NCBI GenBank assembly: GCA_041660815.1
Contig: JBAZVN010000002.1
Location: 124,001 to 188,000, forward strand
Source of the DNA: PALSA-1006 sp041660815
GTDB lineage: Bacteria; Pseudomonadota; Gammaproteobacteria; Burkholderiales; Gallionellaceae
DNA: 64,000 bases
Direction: 5' to 3'
The notes under the pieces were generated by a model. It did not search any database, had not been told where the DNA came from, and saw nothing but the letters and a program-made list of their open reading frames with translations. Shown piece after piece: positions 51,363 to 58,840 of the stretch; the first letter of the stretch is position 1; each line of letters begins with the position of its first letter. A program made the translations under genes and the position numbers.

Positions 51363-52187
51363 ATGATTGAATCTCAAAAAAGATTTTTACCTGCGTATAC
51401 ATGGTTTGCTACTTCGTCATTATTTTGTGGCGCATTTTGGTGGGCAATAGACTCCCAAGAAAAATACAAGCTCCCATTAATTGATTCTACATTCCAGAGT
51501 GAATTAGCTCCACATTTGCTAGATGTCAGCATAGAGTTACTGCTTATTGGAACTCCACTGGTAGTGCTGATCAACTTTGTGATGATCGCCATCATTCAAC
51601 GGACAAGCAAAAGGCAATTAAAATCTTCCGAGTACTTTGTCAAACACCCAAGTGAGCAAGAAATTGACAATATTGTCAATTTTGGAAAGCGGCTGGTTGG
51701 CGAAAATCATATTGACACAGAAACATTGAAAAGAAGATTTTCAATTAATCCGAAAATTATTTCGTGTTTGTATGACTCCAAGTCGGGTAACAATCTTATT
51801 GGATATTTTATTATTTACCCATTAACCACAGCTGCATTAGCGAATATCTCTAAAGGGAAAGTTCTTAACGGCAAGGGTATTACTGACAAAGATATATGCA
51901 AGCGCTTTGAGAATGCCGCTGCGCTATATATTGGAATGGTCGGTGGGGTTGGGGTGCATGCTGAGGGGTATGTTGTGAATGAATTGTTAAATACATTGCG
52001 GTTTCATATCCAGAATGAAAAAATCAAAGCAATATTTACTCGCGGGGCTACAGCTGATGGGAAAAGGGCTGTTGATATTTTCGGATTTCAACGGCTTGCC
52101 CATCCAAGTGAAATAAGCATGCTGACGAATAGTCCAGACTTGTTCACACATCCGCGCATATTGCGCCATCTTAAAGATATTCGATAG
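51363..52187 (+). CDS. Membrane protein with GNAT-like C-terminal domain
   Basis: About 274 residues. Two hydrophobic segments near the N terminus (TWFATSSLFCGAFWWAI and LLIGTPLVVLINFVMIAII) suggest a two-helix hairpin. The rest (about 90-274) looks like a GNAT acyltransferase: a strand NLIGYFIIYPLT, an AALYIGMVGGVGV region where the acetyl-CoA loop would sit, a helix YVVNELLNTLRFHI, and KRAVDIFGFQRL like the C-terminal strand of the family. The ATG at 51363 is chosen over GTG 51351; neither has a ribosome site. The VanX-like gene follows 11 bp on, probably in the same operon. Family assignment is tentative. Confidence 0.55.
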   Translation: MIESQKRFLPAYTWFATSSLFCGAFWWAIDSQEKYKLPLIDSTFQSELAPHLLDVSIELLLIGTPLVVLINFVMIAIIQRTSKRQLKSSEYFVKHPSEQEIDNIVNFGKRLVGENHIDTETLKRRFSINPKIISCLYDSKSGNNLIGYFIIYPLTTAALANISKGKVLNGKGITDKDICKRFENAAALYIGMVGGVGVHAEGYVVNELLNTLRFHIQNEKIKAIFTRGATADGKRAVDIFGFQRLAHPSEISMLTNSPDLFTHPRILRHLKDIR

Positions 52188-52198
52188 AGATACCCTCC

Positions 52199-53014
52199 AT
52201 GATATTTACAGCAGAAATTGAAAAGCTTCGAAACTCGCCAATTCCAGTTGATGTCTGGAAAGATATACAAGTCGGAAAAGATAACACTGGGCCATATAAA
52301 CAAAATTATCCTAATGTTGCAATTAACGAGCGTCTCGTAGATCCCTTAGTGGATGTCTCAAGATATGGGCTAGTTAGCTCAGATTTTTATATGGATCAAT
52401 TAATTGGCGGAGATAATGACCTAATATCATTATTTAACAAAAGGTTGTTATGGACTCGTGCATGGCTTAGGACATCTCATGCTTGTCGTCTTGCGCGAGT
52501 AGATAATTATCTGCGGCGCAACAATTTATTTTTATTTGTGGCTTCTGGATGGCGTCATCCTGATCTGCAGACGATTATCACAATGAACTTTGCTGCCAAA
52601 CATGGAGAGGAGGAAGCTCGGCGAATGTTTGCCCCTGTAACCGCAGGTAAAGCCCCCCCACCTCATTCAACAGGCGCCGCATTCGATTTGGAGATTTGGT
52701 CATTAGAGACGGGTTCCCGACTTGAGATGTATTACAAAAAAGATGATAAAAATATTTATAACGCTTATCTGATGGAGAGAATGTCAACGGAGGCTTCTGG
52801 CATGTCAGTGGATACAAGTTTCACCACTGCCTTGATGAACCGTAGAATTCTATTCCATGTGCTGTGTACAAAGGGGGTGGTTTTTGACTCTGAGCAAGAG
52901 ACCTTTTGTAATCACCCAGGTGAGTTCTGGCACTTCGGTGATGGTGATCCATTAAGTGCCTATTTATCGCAACAGCCAACTGCGCGATATGGGTTAATTT
53001 ATCCGTTGACCTAA
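52199..53014 (+). CDS. VanX-type D-alanyl-D-alanine dipeptidase-like protein (M15)
   Basis: A 271-residue protein with the zinc signature of M15D peptidases: SGWRHPDLQ near 119, PHSTGAAFDL (HxxGxAxD, two zinc ligands) near 158 and GEFWHFGDGD (catalytic Glu and third His) near 243. VanX enzymes hydrolyse D-Ala-D-Ala. Here no signal peptide or VanHA genes are present, so resistance is unlikely; a role on a D,D-dipeptide or similar product is inferred. It forms a two-gene unit with the membrane GNAT-like protein 11 bp upstream. Confidence 0.78.
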   Translation: MIFTAEIEKLRNSPIPVDVWKDIQVGKDNTGPYKQNYPNVAINERLVDPLVDVSRYGLVSSDFYMDQLIGGDNDLISLFNKRLLWTRAWLRTSHACRLARVDNYLRRNNLFLFVASGWRHPDLQTIITMNFAAKHGEEEARRMFAPVTAGKAPPPHSTGAAFDLEIWSLETGSRLEMYYKKDDKNIYNAYLMERMSTEASGMSVDTSFTTALMNRRILFHVLCTKGVVFDSEQETFCNHPGEFWHFGDGDPLSAYLSQQPTARYGLIYPLT

Positions 53015-53123
53015 AGAGCCGAGAGATAATAACTTGGACAGATTGCCACTTGCAGGCGAAATGCTAGGCAAGGCGTGAAACGCAGCATGGCGCTCGAATG
53101 CGCTCTTCCCAGCTAAGTGACTA

Positions 53124-53146
53124 AAAGGGAACGTGTCCCTTTATTT
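53124..53146. terminator. Bidirectional terminator
   Basis: AAAGGGA-ACGTG-TCCCTTT has a 7-bp stem, flanked by A residues on one side and ATTTT on the other, between the converging VanX-like and VapC-like genes. Confidence 0.7.
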
Positions 53147-53175
53147 TCCGCAGGCTGCAAACAAGCCCGCAGAGC

Positions 53176-53598
53176 TTAAGCCGTAAACCAGTTCTGAATA
53201 TTCAATTCTTTGTAAATTGCAAAATCAACTGTATTACGTGTGACTAGAATGAGTTGGTTGGTGTGCGCGATTGCTGCAATTTCGCCATCCGCGTAAGGGA
53301 TGGTAATGCCTCGCTTAGATAGTCTGCCTCGCTCCTTTGCCAGCCATTGCCCGGCCATTTTTTCGTAAGGCAATACAACCAAACCGCCCTGCTCAAGCGT
53401 ATCGAGATATGCGAACAAACTTTTTTTGCGCTTCGAGTCCGTCATGCGCTCAACGCCGTAATTCAATTCATGCCAGACAGTCACGGAGGTGCAATATTGA
53501 CCGCTGTATTGGTTTAGCTTGTGCAGTACGTGTTCGTTGGGATGTGGTTTGACGGGTTCGGAGAGGATGTTGGTATCGAGCAAATACTTCAATCCCAT
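53176..53598 (-). CDS. PIN-domain toxin, VapC-like
   Basis: A 140-residue PIN-domain RNase. Acidic metal-binding residues are visible in order: LLDTNILSE near residue 7, HELNYGVE near 44, ADGEIAAIA near 103 and TRNTVDF near 120. It overlaps the Phd/YefM-type antitoxin gene by 10 bp, antitoxin first. VapC toxins cut tRNA or rRNA. The mix of a PIN toxin with a Phd-type antitoxin is common. Confidence 0.92.
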   Translation of the reverse strand: MGLKYLLDTNILSEPVKPHPNEHVLHKLNQYSGQYCTSVTVWHELNYGVERMTDSKRKKSLFAYLDTLEQGGLVVLPYEKMAGQWLAKERGRLSKRGITIPYADGEIAAIAHTNQLILVTRNTVDFAIYKELNIQNWFTA

Positions 53599-53861
53599 GA
53601 GGACTCCTTGGCGGGTGTGCGGTCGCGCCAGCTATCCACTTCAGCATCGCTCAAATCAAACCCCGGCTGTTTTTCCCGCCACTGCATAATGGCTTGAAAT
53701 ATGCCTTCACCCGGACTGAACTGCTGCTGGTAACGATCCGCCGAAACCAGCACCGCCACCAACTTGCCATGTCGATGTATACGGATGTCATCCCCAGCCT
53801 CGGCTGCATGTATCAGCTTGGGCAAGTTGTTTTTTGCATGAGCTACTGTGCTGATTTCCAT
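53589..53861 (-). CDS. Phd/YefM-family antitoxin
   Basis: A 90-residue antitoxin. The N-terminal half (AKNNLPKLIHAAEAGDDIRIHRHGKL, seen as helix-strand-strand) is the Phd/YefM DNA-binding fold. The C-terminal half (WREKQPGFDL) would bind and block the PIN toxin. The start is ATG 53861, preceded by GAGAGG; a GTG two codons upstream is less likely. Confidence 0.88.
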   Translation of the reverse strand: MEISTVAHAKNNLPKLIHAAEAGDDIRIHRHGKLVAVLVSADRYQQQFSPGEGIFQAIMQWREKQPGFDLSDAEVDSWRDRTPAKESSWD

Positions 53862-54047
53862 ACCCACCTCTCGCTCGATAAATTATAGCCATATGGTAGC
53901 CATAACCCGTAACGATGTAAAGCTGCTAACTCAAACTAACGGGGTCAGGGCAAAGGCTACCGGTTTCCCGCCTTAACCGGCCCGCATCCATTACACTCTC
54001 GTCCTCAAGTCCGTCTCGGACGAACTCTAACTCTGCAAAGGTTCACC

Positions 54048-54548
54048 ATGTACCCCGTTTACGACGACGATGCCGCCCTGCTGTTGTCCCTCACCGTTGC
54101 GGCCAAGCGTCGCCCGGCCGCGATGGACGAGATCATCACCGCGCTGGCCATGGCCCGGCACGGCGAGATTCCGGCTAAGTCCAATCTGGTGGACGCGTTT
54201 GCGCGCATGGGCGTTTGCGGCCTGATCGCCGAGGCAGAGGGTGGCTATACCCTCTCTGCCGAGGCGCAGGCGATGATGACGGGGCTGCGAGCCAAGGATG
54301 ACAGTGCCACCCGGCTGGTTCGCCTAAAGCAACAGCTCGCCGACTTTGATCCCAAGGACAAACACCCAAGCATTCGGGTCACCCAAGAGCAGCTGCTGGC
54401 GGCGATTCAGAGCTACAAGGCGGCTCAACACAGCTACAAGGGCAAGAACATACAGACTGACAAGCCCAAGTCGAAGAGCATCTGGATTCCGACCAAGGAT
54501 CTGGTGCAGGGCAAACAGCACCTGCCTTCCAAACGCAGCAAACCGTAA
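54048..54548 (+). CDS. Hypothetical protein with winged-helix-like N terminus
   Basis: A 166-residue protein not assigned to a family. Residues 1-75 could fold as a winged helix (MDEIITALAMARHG, LVDAFARMGVCGLIAE, GGYTLSAEAQAMM). The remainder is a charged helix (LVRLKQQLADFDPKDK) and a Lys-rich tail (KSKSIWIPTKDLV, SKRSKP) suited to nucleic-acid binding. AAAGG is about 7 bp before the ATG. Codon use is GC-richer than the defence genes to its left. A REP-like element follows 15 bp after the stop. Confidence 0.65.
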   Translation: MYPVYDDDAALLLSLTVAAKRRPAAMDEIITALAMARHGEIPAKSNLVDAFARMGVCGLIAEAEGGYTLSAEAQAMMTGLRAKDDSATRLVRLKQQLADFDPKDKHPSIRVTQEQLLAAIQSYKAAQHSYKGKNIQTDKPKSKSIWIPTKDLVQGKQHLPSKRSKP

Positions 54549-54563
54549 GTCTGCCAGAGCCAT

Positions 54564-54646
54564 GTAGGTCGGGTTAGCGCAGCGTAACCCGACATCATAG
54601 GCAGGGCAGCGGCGACGTCGGGTTACGCTGCGCTAACCCGACCTAC
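54564..54646. repeat. REP-like palindromic element, copy 3
   Basis: GTAGGTCGGGTTAGCGCAGC at the left is mirrored by GCTGCGCTAACCCGACCTAC at the right, with internal inverted TAACCCGAC and GTCGGGTTA. It is the most symmetrical of the three copies and lies between converging genes. Confidence 0.85.
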
Positions 54647-54701
54647 CGACTGAATCTGTCGAATGGAGTCAGAAAGGGTCAGCATCAGAATTCTTTCGCC
54701 A

Positions 54702-55028
54702 CTACACCCCCAGCATTCTGCGCGTCAGCAGTGTCTGCATATCGCGCCGACCATCCGCAATGATGTAGACGATCACTTGTTTGCCGCTGACCCGATAGAT
54801 GAGCCGATAAGGCTTGAAATGCGCTTGGCGATATTCGCGAATGCCAATGGAAAGCAGTTCTTTTGGGTAGGAGCCGCGCTCGGGATAGATCGCCAATGTC
54901 TCGGCCACTTCCAACAATTTTTCCAGTACGTAATTTGCGTTGGCCTGCGTGTCGTTTTCGGCGATGTAGTCGTAGATCGCTTCCAGATCGCGCTCGGCGC
55001 TATACGTGAGCAATACTTTGTAGCTCAT
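54702..55028 (-). CDS. ParE/RelE-family toxin
   Basis: A 108-residue toxin with the ParE/RelE fold: YKVLLTYSAERDLEAIYDYI, then YPERGSYPKEL, the strand YRLIYRV and VIVYIIADGRRD. ParE proteins poison DNA gyrase; RelE relatives cut mRNA, and sequence alone does not separate the two here. The gene lies 10 bp after its Phd-type antitoxin. Confidence 0.9.
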   Translation of the reverse strand: MSYKVLLTYSAERDLEAIYDYIAENDTQANANYVLEKLLEVAETLAIYPERGSYPKELLSIGIREYRQAHFKPYRLIYRVSGKQVIVYIIADGRRDMQTLLTRRMLGV

Positions 55029-55038
55029 TTTGACAGCT

Positions 55039-55314
55039 TCATTTTTCGGTGATTACTTTTGAGCGCAGGCGGCGGGCGATATTGGCGATGGGCATGGTCT
55101 TGCCTTCTGAAACCTCTTGATTGCCCAGAGCCAATATCTTCAGTAACGCCAATGTTTCCTGCGTGTTCTCGTAGGTGGCGACATCTTGCATGATGGCTCT
55201 GGCTTCTCCATTTTGGGTGATCAAAAAGGGTTCGCGGTTTTCTGTTAGTTTTTGAAGCACCTCGGCGGCATTGGCTTTGAGATAGCTGATGGGTTTGATA
55301 TTGGCCGGGCGCAT
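55039..55314 (-). CDS. Phd/YefM-family antitoxin
   Basis: A 91-residue antitoxin with PISYLKANAAEVLQKL and the strand pair EPFLITQNGEARAIM, typical Phd/YefM. AAGGAG lies 6 bp before the ATG. It forms a two-gene toxin-antitoxin operon with the ParE-like gene downstream. Confidence 0.88.
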   Translation of the reverse strand: MRPANIKPISYLKANAAEVLQKLTENREPFLITQNGEARAIMQDVATYENTQETLALLKILALGNQEVSEGKTMPIANIARRLRSKVITEK

Positions 55315-55444
55315 GACGGGCTCCTTGAGATTGACAAGACCGAATATAGTCTTTTAATGGTCTTGATGCAAGATGGCTATGCTCAAGGCAGATGATGGGT
55401 ACGCGTTGCTCCACCCATCCTACTTGATCGCCCCCTTTGCGACC

Positions 55445-55843
55445 TCACTGCCCCGCCTGCGCCCCATAGTATTTGACCGATTTTCTATCCCCCGACTTTT
55501 TCTTGTGGGTGACCACGCCCTTGATCACATCCAGGCCGGAGATGGCCGTATCGGGATAAGCCGGGTTGAGCGCATGCAGCAGCCAGCCGCCTTGGGCATT
55601 GCGCTTGAGTTGGCGGAAGATGAAGTCTTCTTTCGCTACTTCTGCGATGACGTAAAAGTCTTCCGTTGCGGGCGCGCCCATTTCGATGACTAATATTTCG
55701 CCTTCAATAAATTCCGGCATCATGCTGTCGCCCAGCACCATGAGCGCGACGATCTCGTTGCCGGTGCAGTTGCTTTCAGGCATGGCTTCTTGCTGCATGG
55801 CGGCTGCAACGACGGGGATGTTGATTGGTTTGCGCGTTTGCAT
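55445..55843 (-). CDS. Stand-alone S24 (LexA/UmuD-like) peptidase-fold protein
   Basis: About 132 residues. The core shows the S24 serine motif LGDSMMPEFIEGEILVIE near residue 37-55. At the position where LexA and UmuD carry the catalytic Lys (motif VKRL), this protein has FRQL, so an Arg may replace the general base. No DNA-binding domain precedes it. The frame extends to 56011, but ATG 55843 has an AGGA site and gives a family-like N terminus, so it is preferred. Possible roles are an SOS-type accessory protein or a cut-down phage repressor; undecided. Confidence 0.7.
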   Translation of the reverse strand: MQTRKPINIPVVAAAMQQEAMPESNCTGNEIVALMVLGDSMMPEFIEGEILVIEMGAPATEDFYVIAEVAKEDFIFRQLKRNAQGGWLLHALNPAYPDTAISGLDVIKGVVTHKKKSGDRKSVKYYGAQAGQ

Positions 55844-56031
55844 GAGAGGGGTTCCTAAATTGAAAGGGCGTGATGATAGCGCCAATTTGGCAGAGGATAT
55901 ACAGGGTAAGTTTGTTGATACGGATGAAGCACTGTAAGTACGGTGATCATTTGTTGGCTTTGAAGTCATCAAAAAATTGAACTCCAATCCGATTAATTTA
56001 CTCCGCCTCAATAGTAGTTCCGAACAGAAAA

Positions 56032-57612
56032 TTAAACCTTATTTTCAGCGTCTAACTTTACCAGCTGCGCCACGCTCTCCAGCGCGTTTTTTATCCGTCC
56101 GATAACTTCCTGTTTACTTCTGCCGTGGTTTTGCAGGGCTTCAACAATCAGACGCGAGCTGATGCAGAGACGCAGCGCACTAACCTCTATTCCATCGCGA
56201 AATCCCGCGCTTACCGGTTGCGCCAATTGGATGGGGTTCTCAATATTCGTGTGGTCTTGCAGGGCAAGATAAATCTGTTTGGTCTCTGCGCTGATTAGCG
56301 GAATTCTGCGGGTGTCCGCACCGGGTTTATAAAGCAGAAACGGGAAGATGGTTTGGATGTGATCCCAGCCGGATTCTGCTGCAAAAGGGCTGCGATTCAA
56401 TGGGTTGACTTCCAAGCCTGAAAGCAGAGGATGAGTATTTAATTGCCGGTTGATCACTGTCGCGCAAGTTTGTAAAAATTCGGTAATCTCGGTTTGATTG
56501 TCCAGCATGCGGAATTTACGCAATTCTGCCAGGGCGCCTTCCCAGCGCAACAGCAGGCCAAAGTTTGGCATCTTTTTGAGTCCGTGCGCTGCACCAACGC
56601 CTTCCGGCCAATCGGCTTGAGCGGAATACAGTTGTAATTTATCGGCCACGGAATGCGTTAACAAACGCCGGGAGAGTGGTTTGGGAATCAGCAAGGCACC
56701 GGAAAAGCTCGGGCCGGTGAGAAATTTTGAGCCGGTAATTCCCACCATAAATCCCTGCGCCAAATAGTTGCGCAAGGTTGCCGTGGAAAATCGAAATTGG
56801 CAGGCATCCACCAGAATAGTCAGTGTATCCGGGAAGCGTTGCTGCAGATCAACCGCGCAGGCGACACTGGGGGCGATCAAACCGGTTTTACTCACGTCAA
56901 CCATGGTCAGCAATACTTGCTGTCCTGCTGCGGTCGCGGACACAACATGCCTTGCAAATTCCGCATCTACCTCGGCACCGGGGCGCGCTGAACCATCCGC
57001 AAGCCTAATTGAAACATTAATGTAATCAATGTATTGCGATTTTTCGATGATTTCGCCGGGGATGACTCCTGTGCCCAGAGCGGCACGCGAACTGAAGTGG
57101 TGTCCGGTTAATGCCTGTGGGACACCGGAGCCGGTTTCAGCCGCATCCACGAGTAAAACACATAAAGGTTTTTTTGCGGAAGCTGCGGCAAGTTGCGCGG
57201 CCATTAAATGGCAATCCGTGCCCGATGCGCCGAATATCACTTCGGGATCTTCAGGCGGGTGCAAGTCGCAAAGTGCTAATAACTCTTGGCGCACCCGTTG
57301 AATTTCACGCGCATAAATTTCAGCGGAATCCCGGCTAATAATTTCCTGCGCCAAGCGATCACGCAATAGCTGAGCGGCATTAAATGCATCTTCTGAAATG
57401 GCAGTCGCGGTTGCCGAACCCAATGCGGCAATATTTTCCTGCGGACGGGGAGGGCAGCCGTATTGGTTGGTGCCTGTAACGGGATTAAGTGTGATGCGCG
57501 CATCCCCGCCATGAATCAACAATGCTTCGGTGGACGGGAAGCCATCGGCTAACGGGGACAAATACTTGCCGTGCGGATGCGCTGGTGAAATTGCTTGGCT
57601 AGGCGCGTTCAC
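56032..57612 (-). CDS. PLP-dependent fold-type I enzyme of unknown reaction
   Basis: A 526-residue aminotransferase-class-V-like protein. VIFGASGTDCHLMAAQLA near 125 is the cofactor phosphate region, LVDACQFRFS near 270 the Asp that pairs with the pyridine nitrogen, and ITGSKFLTGPS near 298 holds the likely Schiff-base Lys. The start is GTG, overlapping the ATP-grasp gene by 14 bp, so it is the last gene of a coupled three-gene operon. Reaction unknown; transamination, lyase or desulfurase chemistry are all possible for this fold. Confidence 0.78.
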   Translation of the reverse strand: MNAPSQAISPAHPHGKYLSPLADGFPSTEALLIHGGDARITLNPVTGTNQYGCPPRPQENIAALGSATATAISEDAFNAAQLLRDRLAQEIISRDSAEIYAREIQRVRQELLALCDLHPPEDPEVIFGASGTDCHLMAAQLAAASAKKPLCVLLVDAAETGSGVPQALTGHHFSSRAALGTGVIPGEIIEKSQYIDYINVSIRLADGSARPGAEVDAEFARHVVSATAAGQQVLLTMVDVSKTGLIAPSVACAVDLQQRFPDTLTILVDACQFRFSTATLRNYLAQGFMVGITGSKFLTGPSFSGALLIPKPLSRRLLTHSVADKLQLYSAQADWPEGVGAAHGLKKMPNFGLLLRWEGALAELRKFRMLDNQTEITEFLQTCATVINRQLNTHPLLSGLEVNPLNRSPFAAESGWDHIQTIFPFLLYKPGADTRRIPLISAETKQIYLALQDHTNIENPIQLAQPVSAGFRDGIEVSALRLCISSRLIVEALQNHGRSKQEVIGRIKNALESVAQLVKLDAENKV

Positions 57613-58840
57613 TGGGGTCTCTGTGCGCTTTTTTCTTCAGCAACTCCCGGAAAGCCGAGAATATTTTCTGCATCTGGGGTTTTTTATACGGATATTTATC
57701 GGCGGGATCAAAATCATGCACGATCATATTGCTGTCCACTTCAAAAATAAGCAGCTTGCCATCGCTGGTTTCCGCGCAATCGATGCCCAGATAATCCAGT
57801 TTAAGACGCTGGGCTATTTGTGCGAAAGCTTGTGCATGGCGCGCTGCGAACCGGGTGTCAAACTGGGCAAAACATTGCGCTTCTTCGGCGCGTTTTTCAG
57901 CGCTGTCTGCCATTCCCGCATTCAGATAATGGATCATCCAATGCGAAGAAATCGCCAGGTGGCAAATATACGGTACACCATCAATTAATATAATCCGGTA
58001 CTTGCGAAACAAGCCATCGGCACTGCGGTAATCCACAAACGGAGAAACATAAAATTCATTTTCGGGCATCGTTTGCAGGTAATTTTCCAGCGCTTGCGAC
58101 TGTTCAATTTTGGCAAGACCGCGTCCCGCATGTGAGTCAAGCGGGCGAATAATGATGGGATAAGTGGTGCCGGGCAGGACGTGTTCCAGTATTTGCTGCT
58201 GTTCGGGAATATTGTTAACATGCTGTTTATTAAGTCTTTTTGAAATTGGCATGAGCACGCCTGAGATATCGCCGAGTAACGCACAGGTGTTATCGCGTGA
58301 CAATCGGGCAATATGCTCCGGGGAATTGATCACCGGTCTGGGCCAGAATTCCCCCAGTTTATTCAGATCCTGCAAGATCGGCAGATTCTCGGCACATTCG
58401 CCAATTGCAACAAACAGCACGTCATGATCGGGCACCGTTTGGGGAATCGGCAAGGTTGGCGAAACATACAAAATATCCAGATCAATGTCGGAATTTTCCA
58501 GCAGACATTCCACCGGCGTATTGGATAACAGATCGCCCGCGCCCAATAGCGCTAACAGGCGCAGCTTGGCCGGTTGCTGCCGGGAGGGAAGGCTATACAC
58601 ACGCTGCGTATTGATGGCTTCATCCTGCAGATGCATCGCAAGTTGATGTTGAAAATTGAGCTGCAGGATGGTGGATAAATCCAGCAGGGCATTGGCGTCG
58701 AGCGGATCGCGTTCGGCGCGTGCTGTTAGTTCGGCAGCCAAGGGTTTGAGATCTTTTTCTTCGAAAACCATGCGCATCAATGCCGCAAGACCGATCAGGG
58801 GGGGAGAAGAATGGGTATTCGCGTTTAATTCAGCAGTCAT
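57599..58840 (-). CDS. ATP-grasp ligase with TPR-like N terminus
   Basis: A 413-residue protein. Residues about 30-85 (PLAAELTARAERDPLDANALLDLSTIL, split in two helices) look like a TPR pair. The ATP-grasp domain (about 200-400) has YPIIIRPLDSHAGRGLAKI with the nucleotide Lys/Arg and Gly-loop, EFYVSPFVDY, and KLLIFEVDSNMIVHD with the Glu/Asn that bind magnesium. ATP-grasp enzymes join a carboxylate to an amine or thiol through an acyl phosphate. Gene start abuts the decarboxylase stop with no gap, and its 3' end overlaps the next gene, indicating translational coupling. Confidence 0.82.
   Translation of the reverse strand: MTAELNANTHSSPPLIGLAALMRMVFEEKDLKPLAAELTARAERDPLDANALLDLSTILQLNFQHQLAMHLQDEAINTQRVYSLPSRQQPAKLRLLALLGAGDLLSNTPVECLLENSDIDLDILYVSPTLPIPQTVPDHDVLFVAIGECAENLPILQDLNKLGEFWPRPVINSPEHIARLSRDNTCALLGDISGVLMPISKRLNKQHVNNIPEQQQILEHVLPGTTYPIIIRPLDSHAGRGLAKIEQSQALENYLQTMPENEFYVSPFVDYRSADGLFRKYRIILIDGVPYICHLAISSHWMIHYLNAGMADSAEKRAEEAQCFAQFDTRFAARHAQAFAQIAQRLKLDYLGIDCAETSDGKLLIFEVDSNMIVHDFDPADKYPYKKPQMQKIFSAFRELLKKKAHRDPSERA

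Noticed and set aside
52199..53014. Vancomycin-resistance gene vanX
   Set aside because: No vanH or vanA partners, a Gram-negative context, and a sequence only sharing the M15 zinc motifs; function as resistance is not supported.
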